Shown here piece by piece: positions 15,781-22,794 of a DNA stretch of 64,000 bases (positions within the stretch are counted from its first letter, which is position 1; every line of letters begins with the position of its first letter). The translations under genes were made by a program, and so were the position numbers. The stretch covers positions 744,001-808,000 of the forward strand of contig CP017039.1 in NCBI GenBank assembly GCA_001717545.1, given 5' to 3'. The DNA comes from Anaerolineaceae bacterium oral taxon 439 (GTDB lineage: Bacteria > Chloroflexota > Anaerolineae > Anaerolineales > Anaerolineaceae). The notes under the pieces were generated by a model, which was not told where the DNA came from, ran no database searches, and saw only the letters and a program-made list of their open reading frames with translations.

Positions 15781-18395
15781 TCGGCTCGATCCTCCTTCGA
15801 TGGATTGGGTTTCTCGTCCGCCGTGTCGGAAAGGGCGTCGCCAGGCAGGTTCCGTTCGTCGGAATCGACGGTAATCGCGGAGGTCAACGGGATGCGGGCG
15901 GCGGAACCGATGAGGATTGCGCTCAGCGCCAACGCGATCAGGAACCACAACGCTGTCAGGCGCGCCGCGTTCGGATCCAGTTCGCCGCGGTAGGCGGCTT
16001 TCTCTTCCGGCGTCAGGAGCGACGCGGTCAGGACGCCGGCGCGTTGGAAGGGCCGCAGGATCGGCGCGGCCTGAGCCGAGCCGACGACGAGCAGTTTCGT
16101 TTCGGGTCGAAAGATACGGAATGCCTCGATCCAGCGCTGCGCGCGGGCCGCGTCCGCGACGATCAGGATGGCACCGGTCGCCGCGCCCTGACCCAAGTAG
16201 TCGCCGGAAGTCAGCGTCATCGCGCCGAGCGCCGCCGGGACGTACGAAACCGGAAGCGCGACGCCGTCGTCTGAATTCATGAAGAACGAGCGCGCGATCA
16301 GATACGCCGAATCGTTCGCGGCGATTAACGTTGGAAAAGTGTCTTTTCCGGTCAGCTCGTTGATGATCGACTGCGTTGTTGCGTTCAGCTCCGCCTCGTC
16401 GGCGAATCCGTAATCCAGGATGATTTCAAGGCGGCTCCCCGCGGGAAACGCGTTGAGCGCGTCATGAAAAGCGGCGCCGGCGGCGGCCCGTTCCGGCCGA
16501 ATCGCCGGGAGTTCGATTTTCCCGCCGGAAACCCCGGATAAGATCAGCAGGACCCCGGCGATCGCGATCAGCGCGAACAGAACCATTGCCAGTCGGTTTT
16601 TCGTTCGGATCCGCGGACTGACGAACCCGCGGGTCCGCCGCTCTGAGTAAAAAACTTTTTGCAGGATAGACGCGACCATACGCTGCTGATAATCGGAGGG
16701 AACGGCGGTCGATTTGGGGACGCTCGACGCGAACGAAACGCCGACCACGCCCGGAACCGTCGGAAATTTCATGTCGCCGGTTTCAAAGAGGTTCCAGGGG
16801 ATTTCTTCGCGGCTGTCGTTCGCCGGCGGCATGGGGATAAACGAATCGGGTTCATCCGGCGTTCTTCCGGGCGAAGTCAGCGGTTCCGGCGAACTGACGC
16901 GGTTTTCGTTTTCGATTTCAGCGCCGCGTTCAACGAGAACGCCCGGGCTCAGCGATTCGGCGTCGTTCAGGCTTGTCGAATCCGACGACCAGCTTTCCGC
17001 GATCGAATCGTAGACGGTCGGAGTGTTGTCGTCCGTGTCCGCCGCCGTTTCATGGAAAACGGCTGAAAACGGCGCGGCCGGTTCGACGGGACCGTCGTCT
17101 GGTGAGGACGCCGGCTCGTCCGCTTTGTCGGAGAATCCTGGTGTTTCGGTCGTTTTTTCGCCCGTCAGGCTGTCCAGGAAATCGTTGACGAGCGACGGCC
17201 CGTCGGAAGCGGCCGCCGGCTGCGCTGGACTCATCATCGGATCGCTTTCCGTTTCGGCTTTCGCCGAAACCGCCGGTTCGGGTTCGAGTTTGTCTTGCGG
17301 ACGGTGGACGCTGAAATCGACAAATTCGCGTTCCTCGCCGCGCGCTTCCGCGGCGTCCCCGGCGCTTTCTCCGCTTCCATTTTGGAGCTCGCTCTGACCG
17401 TCAAGAAGCTTGGCTTCGCTTTTCGTCCCGGCTCCGGGATCGGCGTCGTCCCATTTCCGCTGAGGCCGGTAGCGGGAAAAGTCTTCGTAGTCCGCTTCCG
17501 GCGCGGCCGGATCCGGAGGCTGCGCTTTCGGCGCGGGCGTTCGATCGTTTCCCGCCGCGTGCGCCGGATTGAAGCGCGATTCGGAAACGGGTTTCAGCTT
17601 CCATTCCGGCTTTTTAGCCGGAGCGGAAGCGCTCGCTGACGGATTCGCGGACGCGTCGTCCCATTTCCGCTGCGGACGGTGAAGCGTGAAATCCGCGTAG
17701 TCGTCTTCGGACGACGCCGTTTTTCCGTCCAGCCGGACTTCCGCCTTGATTGTCTCGGACTTCGTTTCAGGTGTCGGATCGTCCTCCGGAAGATCTTCGC
17801 TCTTGCCGGCGGCTCCGTCAGGCCCGGACGTCTGGCCCGGCGGCGAAGGGATCGGCGTGTCGTCCCATTTCTGCTGCGGGCGATGCGTTTCGAAGGTCCC
17901 GAATTCGTCTTCGGTTTCGAGTTCGGCGATTTTCCGGTCCTCTTCTTCGATGTCTTCCGGGGAGGCGGCCGCGATTGGCGCCGCGTCCGGCGCGTCGGCG
18001 TCCTGAGGCGCGGCGGTTTTCTCGTCAGACGCGCTCGGCGCATGAATCGGACGGTTGAACGGCTGGTTGATCGTTTCCTTGATTTCCGGGAAGAGTTCGC
18101 CGAGGAGATCCGGCGCAGCCTCGCCGGAATCGCTCGCGGGAAGCTCCTGCACGGACGTTTCGCCGTCCGGTTCGGCTTCGGATTCAACGCCGGCGTAAAA
18201 TTTTTTAAGCCAGTCAGGCGGCGAGCTCGCCGCTGACGACGAGGCCGGGACAGCGGAAGCGGCGGCAGGTTCCGAGCCGTTTCCGGTCGGGCGGAGGTCT
18301 TCGGGGAGCGTCTCAAAATTCGCGCCGCAGGTGGAACAGCGCTGCGCGCCGGGATCGTTCGTGCCACCGCAGACGCGGCAAATTAGTTTCATCAT
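15777..18395 (-). CDS. Zinc-ribbon membrane protein with RPQxKWDD repeats
   Basis: An 872-residue protein of unknown function. Residues 1-27 form a zinc ribbon (CRVCGGT..CSTCGANF). About 570 acidic, Ala/Pro/Ser-rich residues follow, predicted disordered, which carry four copies of a motif: FETHRPQQKWDD (about 168), FTLHRPQRKWDD (about 235), FSRYRPQRKWDD (about 305) and a degenerate FSVHRPQDKLEP (about 360). A membrane segment (LAMVLFALIAIAGVLLIL, about 605-625), an alpha/beta domain of about 180 residues, a second membrane segment (LTALWFLIALALSAILIG) and a short tail complete it. The disordered region is predicted cytoplasmic and could serve as a multivalent docking platform. Four-base overlaps with both neighbours. 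Confidence 0.78.
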   Translation of the reverse strand: MMKLICRVCGGTNDPGAQRCSTCGANFETLPEDLRPTGNGSEPAAASAVPASSSAASSPPDWLKKFYAGVESEAEPDGETSVQELPASDSGEAAPDLLGELFPEIKETINQPFNRPIHAPSASDEKTAAPQDADAPDAAPIAAASPEDIEEEDRKIAELETEDEFGTFETHRPQQKWDDTPIPSPPGQTSGPDGAAGKSEDLPEDDPTPETKSETIKAEVRLDGKTASSEDDYADFTLHRPQRKWDDASANPSASASAPAKKPEWKLKPVSESRFNPAHAAGNDRTPAPKAQPPDPAAPEADYEDFSRYRPQRKWDDADPGAGTKSEAKLLDGQSELQNGSGESAGDAAEARGEEREFVDFSVHRPQDKLEPEPAVSAKAETESDPMMSPAQPAAASDGPSLVNDFLDSLTGEKTTETPGFSDKADEPASSPDDGPVEPAAPFSAVFHETAADTDDNTPTVYDSIAESWSSDSTSLNDAESLSPGVLVERGAEIENENRVSSPEPLTSPGRTPDEPDSFIPMPPANDSREEIPWNLFETGDMKFPTVPGVVGVSFASSVPKSTAVPSDYQQRMVASILQKVFYSERRTRGFVSPRIRTKNRLAMVLFALIAIAGVLLILSGVSGGKIELPAIRPERAAAGAAFHDALNAFPAGSRLEIILDYGFADEAELNATTQSIINELTGKDTFPTLIAANDSAYLIARSFFMNSDDGVALPVSYVPAALGAMTLTSGDYLGQGAATGAILIVADAARAQRWIEAFRIFRPETKLLVVGSAQAAPILRPFQRAGVLTASLLTPEEKAAYRGELDPNAARLTALWFLIALALSAILIGSAARIPLTSAITVDSDERNLPGDALSDTADEKPNPSKEDRAE

Positions 18396-19039
18396 TCCCG
18401 TTCTCCGTATCGGCGGTTTTCCCCGGCCGGCGCGTTGGCGAAGAAGAGAACGCGGACTGAGCTGACGATCGCGCCGATCGCTAATCCGATCAGCAGCCCG
18501 GTAACTGCGCCGGTTGGCAGTGAGATCATGAACGACAGGGCTTTTTCGACCGGCTCCGGAAGCGCGAACCGGTCAAAGACGCCGCTGAAAAGGATCAGGA
18601 AGACGGCAGCGCTGATCAGGAACGTGGTTCGGAAGAGATTCGGCCTGGACTTCGCCGTGACGAAGAGGCCATAGATGAGCGACAGGCAGATCATTCCGGC
18701 GCAAACAGGTTCAATCGAGCGCCGGAGTGTCAGCAGGACTGACTGCAGGCCCGGATGATCGAACTGTTTTGTCAGCCCAATGATCAGGATGACAGTAAAA
18801 ACGGTCAGCGTCGTGAACCGGTGAAGGAAGTTGGCGTTGCGTTCGCCCAGTTCGCGGACCTGAAAGCGCAGGAAATCGAGAACGCGCAGGAAGGTTACGG
18901 CGGCGATCAGCAGCGTTACGCCGCGAAGGAAGAGCTGGCGCGCGGCGACGACTTCCGGCGCGGCCGCGTAAAACGACGCCAGCGTCAGCAATCCGGCAGC
19001 GCCGCAGAGAAGAAGGCCGAACGAAGCAATTCTTTTCAT
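18392..19039 (-). CDS. Polytopic membrane protein of the MutL/DUF6754 operon
   Basis: A 215-residue protein with about six membrane segments: ASFGLLLCGAAGLLTLASF, GVTLLIAAVTFLRVL, TTLTVFTVILIIGL, CAGMICLSLIYGLF, TTFLISAAVFLILF and GAVTGLLIGLAIGAIVSSV. No enzymatic motif was found. The arrangement and size resemble the 242-residue membrane protein encoded two genes downstream, but I see no clear sequence repeat between the two. It follows the DUF6754-like gene after four bases and overlaps the zinc-ribbon gene by four bases, so it is part of the same operon. Function unknown. Confidence 0.72.
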   Translation of the reverse strand: MKRIASFGLLLCGAAGLLTLASFYAAAPEVVAARQLFLRGVTLLIAAVTFLRVLDFLRFQVRELGERNANFLHRFTTLTVFTVILIIGLTKQFDHPGLQSVLLTLRRSIEPVCAGMICLSLIYGLFVTAKSRPNLFRTTFLISAAVFLILFSGVFDRFALPEPVEKALSFMISLPTGAVTGLLIGLAIGAIVSSVRVLFFANAPAGENRRYGERE

Positions 19040-19043
19040 GCGC

Positions 19044-19835
19044 TTATCCGAAGACCCGGAGAAAGACGACGCCGATGATCAGCGCGGCGATGACGATCCA
19101 GCGCATCGCGTCCATGACGATCAGCGTTCGCAGCGCGAACGGTCCCGCCGTCCGGTCAGCTTTCCGGACCAGCGCCGGCAGCGCGTAAACGCGTTCGCCG
19201 ATAAACGTTTCTTCCGCGGCGACGATGCCGGCTGCCTGCGCCTGAAGGTTGTCTCCGGCGATCAGGACGCTTTCATTCGCCGCGAACGAAAAATCCTGAA
19301 GCGCGATTTCCGCGCCGGCGCTCCCGACCGACAGGTGCATCGGTTCATGCGTTTCGTCGATCGCGGTCAGCGTCACGGCCTGATGGCTGATCGCGTCGTT
19401 CCCGGCGGTCCGGACAGTCGTCGGCTCATATTCGGCGTCTGATTCAACGGCCCGGTATCCGGAACGCACGGCGCGTTCCAACAGCGCGCCGCCGAAACCA
19501 TCGTCTGCGGTAAAGACCGGCGCGCTGTCGGCGGCGGCGACGCGGCGGGCGATTTGGTTCGCGCTTTCCAGCCCCGGAATCGCCGTCGCGGAGAACATTG
19601 TCGACGAACCGGAGCTCAGGTCAAAATGCGCTGCGTCGCCGCGTTCGAGCGATTCGGAAAGCGCGCCGGTCAGCGTTTTCCCGCATGCGCGCGCGGTAAA
19701 CGAAGAGCCGCGGCGGCGAAGTTTCGCGAGCGTAGAGGTAAACGTCAGCGCCCCGGTCAGCAAAGCAGCCGTAAGAATGATAATGATTGAAAGCGCCGAT
19801 AGTACCATGCGATTTTTAAGCTCCACAGGTTCCAA
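19044..19835 (-). CDS. DUF6754-like membrane protein
   Basis: First gene of the seven-gene unknown operon. The 263-residue protein has a membrane segment at each end (SIIIILTAALLTGALTF and WIVIAALIIGVVFLRVF) and an alpha/beta domain of about 170 residues between. Pattern elements such as HFDLSSGSS, PVFTADD, LLERAVRSGYRA and EETFIGERVYAL match what I remember of DUF6754, a Chloroflexota family of unknown function; this assignment is from memory. The start is uncertain: TTG 19835, GTG 19826 or ATG 19808 are in frame, and none has a perfect ribosome binding site. A TATAAT-like -10 element lies at 19856-19861 on this strand. Confidence 0.7.
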   Translation of the reverse strand: MEPVELKNRMVLSALSIIIILTAALLTGALTFTSTLAKLRRRGSSFTARACGKTLTGALSESLERGDAAHFDLSSGSSTMFSATAIPGLESANQIARRVAAADSAPVFTADDGFGGALLERAVRSGYRAVESDAEYEPTTVRTAGNDAISHQAVTLTAIDETHEPMHLSVGSAGAEIALQDFSFAANESVLIAGDNLQAQAAGIVAAEETFIGERVYALPALVRKADRTAGPFALRTLIVMDAMRWIVIAALIIGVVFLRVFG

Positions 19836-20083
19836 CGGATTTTGAAACCTTGTTAATTATAAAGGGAAAGTATAGCATATCCTGACTGGAGCGACTTTGA
19901 CAGGAATCACGGGTTCAGTATCCGTCTTGAGGGAAATGGCGGAATGTAATCAAAAAGAACTGACGCGTCCGGTATTTAAGATGATATTCGGTCTTCGGGC
20001 GATTCGCGTAGCCGGGATTGAAGAAGACAAAAAAAAGAACCCCGTCCGATTCTTCTCCGCTTTGAGCCGCGATCTCCGCCGGA

Positions 20084-20112
20084 TAGACGAGGAAAACTGC
20101 CCGTGTTATAAT
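20084..20112 (+). promoter_or_regulatory. Promoter reading toward the YchF-family gene through the tRNA-Leu locus
   Basis: TAGACG at 20084-20089, a 17-base spacer and TATAAT at 20107-20112, preceded by TG (extended -10, TGTTATAAT). Transcription would begin near 20119, which is the 3' end of the tRNA-Leu gene on the other strand. The predicted leader of 137 bases would therefore contain the complete antisense of the tRNA. Confidence 0.6.
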
Positions 20113-20118
20113 TTTTTG

Positions 20119-20199
20119 TGCCGAAGGTGGGAATCGAACCCACATACACAAGGTACACGATTTTGAGTCGTGCGCGTCTGCCAGTTCCGCCACTTCGGC
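20119..20199 (-). tRNA. tRNA-Leu (anticodon CAA)
   Basis: Folds as a class II tRNA of 81 bases: acceptor GCCGAAG/CUUCGGC with discriminator A, D arm, anticodon stem CACGA/UCGUG with loop CUCAAAA (anticodon CAA), long variable arm and T arm GUGGG-UUCGAUU-CCCAC. CCA is not encoded. It has its own promoter upstream (20211-20239). Confidence 0.96.
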
Positions 20200-20210
20200 T
20201 CTGATTTTTT

Positions 20211-20239
20211 ATTGTACACAAAAACCGAATTCGGGTCAA
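20211..20239 (-). promoter_or_regulatory. tRNA-Leu promoter
   Basis: On the minus strand TTGACC (20239-20234), a 17-base spacer and TACAAT (20216-20211), ending 11 bases before the tRNA 5' end. This is a near-consensus sigma-70 type promoter. Its -35 element abuts the ribosome binding site of the divergent YchF-family gene. Confidence 0.8.
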
Positions 20240-20255
20240 GGAGATTTGTCGTTCC

Positions 20256-21332
20256 ATGAGATTAGGGATTATCGGATTGCCGCAGAGCGGAAAAACAACG
20301 TTATTCAACGCCGTAACCCGCGGATCACAGCCGACAGGCGCAATTACCGGGAAAATCGAGATCCACGACGCGGTCGTCGACGTCCCGGACGGACGGGTCG
20401 ACGCTCTGACGGAGATGTTCAAGCCGAGGAAGAAGATTTACGCGAAGGTGAATTATGCCGATATCGCCGGGCTCGACGGGAGCGCCGGGAAGAGCGGGAT
20501 CTCGGGCGAGCTCCTGAACAAATTGGCGCAGATGGACGGGTTTATTTTAGTCGCGCGTGCGTTCGAAAATGATCAGGTTGTCCATCCGGCCGGTTCGGTC
20601 GATCCGGAACGCGATATTCGGACGATGGAGGGGGAGTTTATCCTGAACGATCTGGTCGCCTGCGAAAAGAAGCTGGAGCGGCTGAGCGACGAGCGTCGAA
20701 AGGGCGGCGGCCGGGATAAGGCGCTGATCGATCGGGAGATCGAACTTTTCGGACGGCTCCGCGGGACGCTTGAGGAGGAGAAGCCGCTGCGCGGATTGAC
20801 GCTGACCGCGGACGAGGAAAAAACGATTTCGGGCTACGGACTGCTGTCGCGGAAGCCAGTCCTGATTCTTGTTAATTTGGACGAAACGCAGCCGGTCCCC
20901 GTAATTTCTTATCGTCAGGATCAGACGCGGATCGACTTTTTCCGCGCCAAGATTGAAATGGAACTGGCCCAGATGGCCCCGGAGGACGCGGCGATTTTTA
21001 TGAACGAGTATGGAATTGCTGAACTGGGGCTGGATCGGGTGATCAGGCTGTCTTACGACCTGCTGGATCAGATGTCGTTTTTCACCGCCGGTGAGGATGA
21101 GTGCCGTGCCTGGACGGTCCGGAAGAACGCGACCGCCCCGGAAGCGGCCGGCGTGATCCATACGGATCTCCAGAAGGGATTTATCCGCGCGGAGGTCCTG
21201 GCGTACGACGACCTGATGACGCTTGGGAGCTACGCGGAAGCGAAAGCGAAAGGAAAACTCCGGCTGGAGGGAAAAGAGTACCGGGTTAAAGACGGGGATA
21301 TCCTGAATATCCGCTTTAACGTATCTAAATAG
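20256..21332 (+). CDS. YchF/Obg-family P-loop NTPase (DUF933 type)
   Basis: A 358-residue member of the YchF group of Obg-related NTPases, which associate with ribosomes and stress responses. Visible are the P-loop GLPQSGKTTLFNAVTRG (canonical YchF has GLPNVGKST), the switch region VDVPDGRVDAL and ADIAGL, the FILVARAF strand, the base-recognition motif VNLDE that in YchF favours ATP, and the C-terminal TGS-type end (FIRAEVLAYDDL, VKDGDILNIRFNV). The Gln-Ser P-loop and short length suggest the divergent subfamily rather than canonical YchF. AAGGAG lies 12 bases before ATG 20256. It converges with the anti-sigma gene, overlapping its end by eight bases. Confidence 0.85.
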   Translation: MRLGIIGLPQSGKTTLFNAVTRGSQPTGAITGKIEIHDAVVDVPDGRVDALTEMFKPRKKIYAKVNYADIAGLDGSAGKSGISGELLNKLAQMDGFILVARAFENDQVVHPAGSVDPERDIRTMEGEFILNDLVACEKKLERLSDERRKGGGRDKALIDREIELFGRLRGTLEEEKPLRGLTLTADEEKTISGYGLLSRKPVLILVNLDETQPVPVISYRQDQTRIDFFRAKIEMELAQMAPEDAAIFMNEYGIAELGLDRVIRLSYDLLDQMSFFTAGEDECRAWTVRKNATAPEAAGVIHTDLQKGFIRAEVLAYDDLMTLGSYAEAKAKGKLRLEGKEYRVKDGDILNIRFNVSK

Positions 21333-22134
21333 GGAGTTTCCTTCTCGACAGCGTCAGGATCGTCCAGACGAGCGATACGGCGAGAACGCCGAACAGGATC
21401 TTCCGGATCGTATCTACGGGCAGCGGCTTCGGATTCGGAACAAAAGCGCGTTCGAGCTCGGCGGCCATGATTTCCTCCTGATTTGAGGCGTTTAATTCTT
21501 TTTCCGCGAGCTCGACGGCCGCGGGATCGTCCGCTCCGTTAGGGCCAAGTCCGGTCCGGTCGTCCGGAAATTTCCGCTCCGCGAGGAGGAGAACTTCCAT
21601 TTTCGGCGTTCCGCCGCGGACGCCCTGGGATGAAAAGTATTGCGGTTCGGCGGCGGTTGGTTCAGCCGCGTTTTCGATCGCGGCGGAGACAGCCCCGGAC
21701 GCGACGCTTTCGAGCGAATAATCGACGACGTCGTCGTCAGGCGGATCGATTGATTTGGAGACAAGTTCGACCGGTTCGCCGGCGAACGGCAGTACGGTTT
21801 CCCTCGGGGAATTTCCCGCGAATGGGAAAACGGTCAGGATGACGATCGCCAACGCCGCCGCAGCCGCGCTGGCGCGGAAGAGCGGGAAAAGCCGTTCGAG
21901 AAGGTTCGGTTTCCGGGCCTGCGCCGCTTCGGCGCGCGTCAGGATATATTTCCTCGGCGCTTTGGTTTCCCTGAGCGCGGCAAATTTGGATTTGACCGCG
22001 ATCAGTTCGTCCAGTTCGGCGGCTAACGACGGATCCTGAGATAAACGCTGCGCAAAGGTTAACATTTCCGAATCGTTCAGTTCGTGATCCAGATAGCTGT
22101 TCAATAAAATCAGGTCTTCATCTTTGCGTTTCAT
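21325..22134 (-). CDS. Anti-sigma factor-like membrane protein
   Basis: A 269-residue protein encoded in ATGA overlap after the ECF sigma factor gene, which suggests it is the cognate anti-sigma factor. The N-terminal 60 residues (LNSYLDHELNDSEMLTFAQRLSQ) resemble the helical anti-sigma domain found on zf-HC2 proteins but lack the His-x3-Cys-x2-Cys zinc ligands. A membrane segment follows at about 88-108 (SAAAAALAIVILTVFPF), then an acidic extracytoplasmic region of about 130 residues, and a second membrane segment at the very C-terminus (ILFGVLAVSLVWTILTL). Release of the sigma factor by proteolysis is inferred from the family. The stop lies inside the end of the convergent YchF-family gene. 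Confidence 0.75.
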   Translation of the reverse strand: MKRKDEDLILLNSYLDHELNDSEMLTFAQRLSQDPSLAAELDELIAVKSKFAALRETKAPRKYILTRAEAAQARKPNLLERLFPLFRASAAAAALAIVILTVFPFAGNSPRETVLPFAGEPVELVSKSIDPPDDDVVDYSLESVASGAVSAAIENAAEPTAAEPQYFSSQGVRGGTPKMEVLLLAERKFPDDRTGLGPNGADDPAAVELAEKELNASNQEEIMAAELERAFVPNPKPLPVDTIRKILFGVLAVSLVWTILTLSRRKLPI

Positions 22135-22766
22135 ATCGATCCATCCGTCCTCTCATGATTCAGACGTTCCTCGCGGTCAAAAAGTTCCCCTTTCGTTTTC
22201 AGGCAATCGCGCATTTTCCCGCGTGCGCGGAAAAGCCGGCTTTTGATCGTCCCCAGCGGGACGGAAAGGATCTCGGAAACGTCCTGATAATCTAATTCCT
22301 GAACGTCGACCAGCGTTAAGACAGCGCGGTAATCGGTCGGAAGACCGTTCAGGCAGTCCTCCAGCGCGGATACGACTTCGCGCCGCTCGCTCAGCGTTTC
22401 CGGCCCGTCCGTTTCGTCGGCCATCCATTCAGCGTCTTCGATCGTTTCGCCCTCCTCGTTTGGAGCGGCCGGTTCTAACGGGATCGCCTGACGGCGGCGG
22501 GCCCGGCGGAGCTCGTCATAGGCGGCGTTGGTCGCGATCCGCAATATCCAGGGCTTGAAAACTTCGCCGCGGAAGGTTTCGATTTTCTGCCAGGCGGAGA
22601 CGAAAGCGGTCTGGGCGACGTCGTCGGCAGCGGCCCGGTCCCGTACGATCCGAAGCGCGGTATTATACACGGCGTCCTGGAAACGCAGCACGAGTTCGTT
22701 AAACGCGTCGAGGTTCCCGCGTTTGGCGCGGAGGACGAGGGTCAGGTCGTCGCTTTCAAGTCTCAT
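22131..22766 (-). CDS. ECF-family RNA polymerase sigma factor
   Basis: A 211-residue sigma-70 family protein with regions 2 and 4 only. Region 2 is seen in DAFNELVLRFQDAVYNTALRIV and ADDVAQTAFVSAWQKIETF, with the region 2.4 WILRIATNAAYDELRRARRR that contacts the -10 element. Region 4 contains LPTDYRAVLTLVDVQELDYQDV and the helix-turn-helix ILSVPLGTIKSRLFRARGK. An acidic linker of 40 residues separates the two. The next gene encodes a membrane anti-sigma factor and overlaps it by four bases. It starts 28 bases after polA, so it may be read from the gmd-polA transcript, which is an odd setting for a regulated sigma factor. Confidence 0.93.
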   Translation of the reverse strand: MRLESDDLTLVLRAKRGNLDAFNELVLRFQDAVYNTALRIVRDRAAADDVAQTAFVSAWQKIETFRGEVFKPWILRIATNAAYDELRRARRRQAIPLEPAAPNEEGETIEDAEWMADETDGPETLSERREVVSALEDCLNGLPTDYRAVLTLVDVQELDYQDVSEILSVPLGTIKSRLFRARGKMRDCLKTKGELFDREERLNHERTDGSI

Positions 22767-22794
22767 GAGTCGCTTCCGGCTCTCTTCGTTCGTT

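Noticed and set aside
19915-20193. Small minus-strand frame starting MAELADAHDSKSC over the tRNA-Leu
   Set aside because: This is the well-known false translation of a tRNA-Leu gene.
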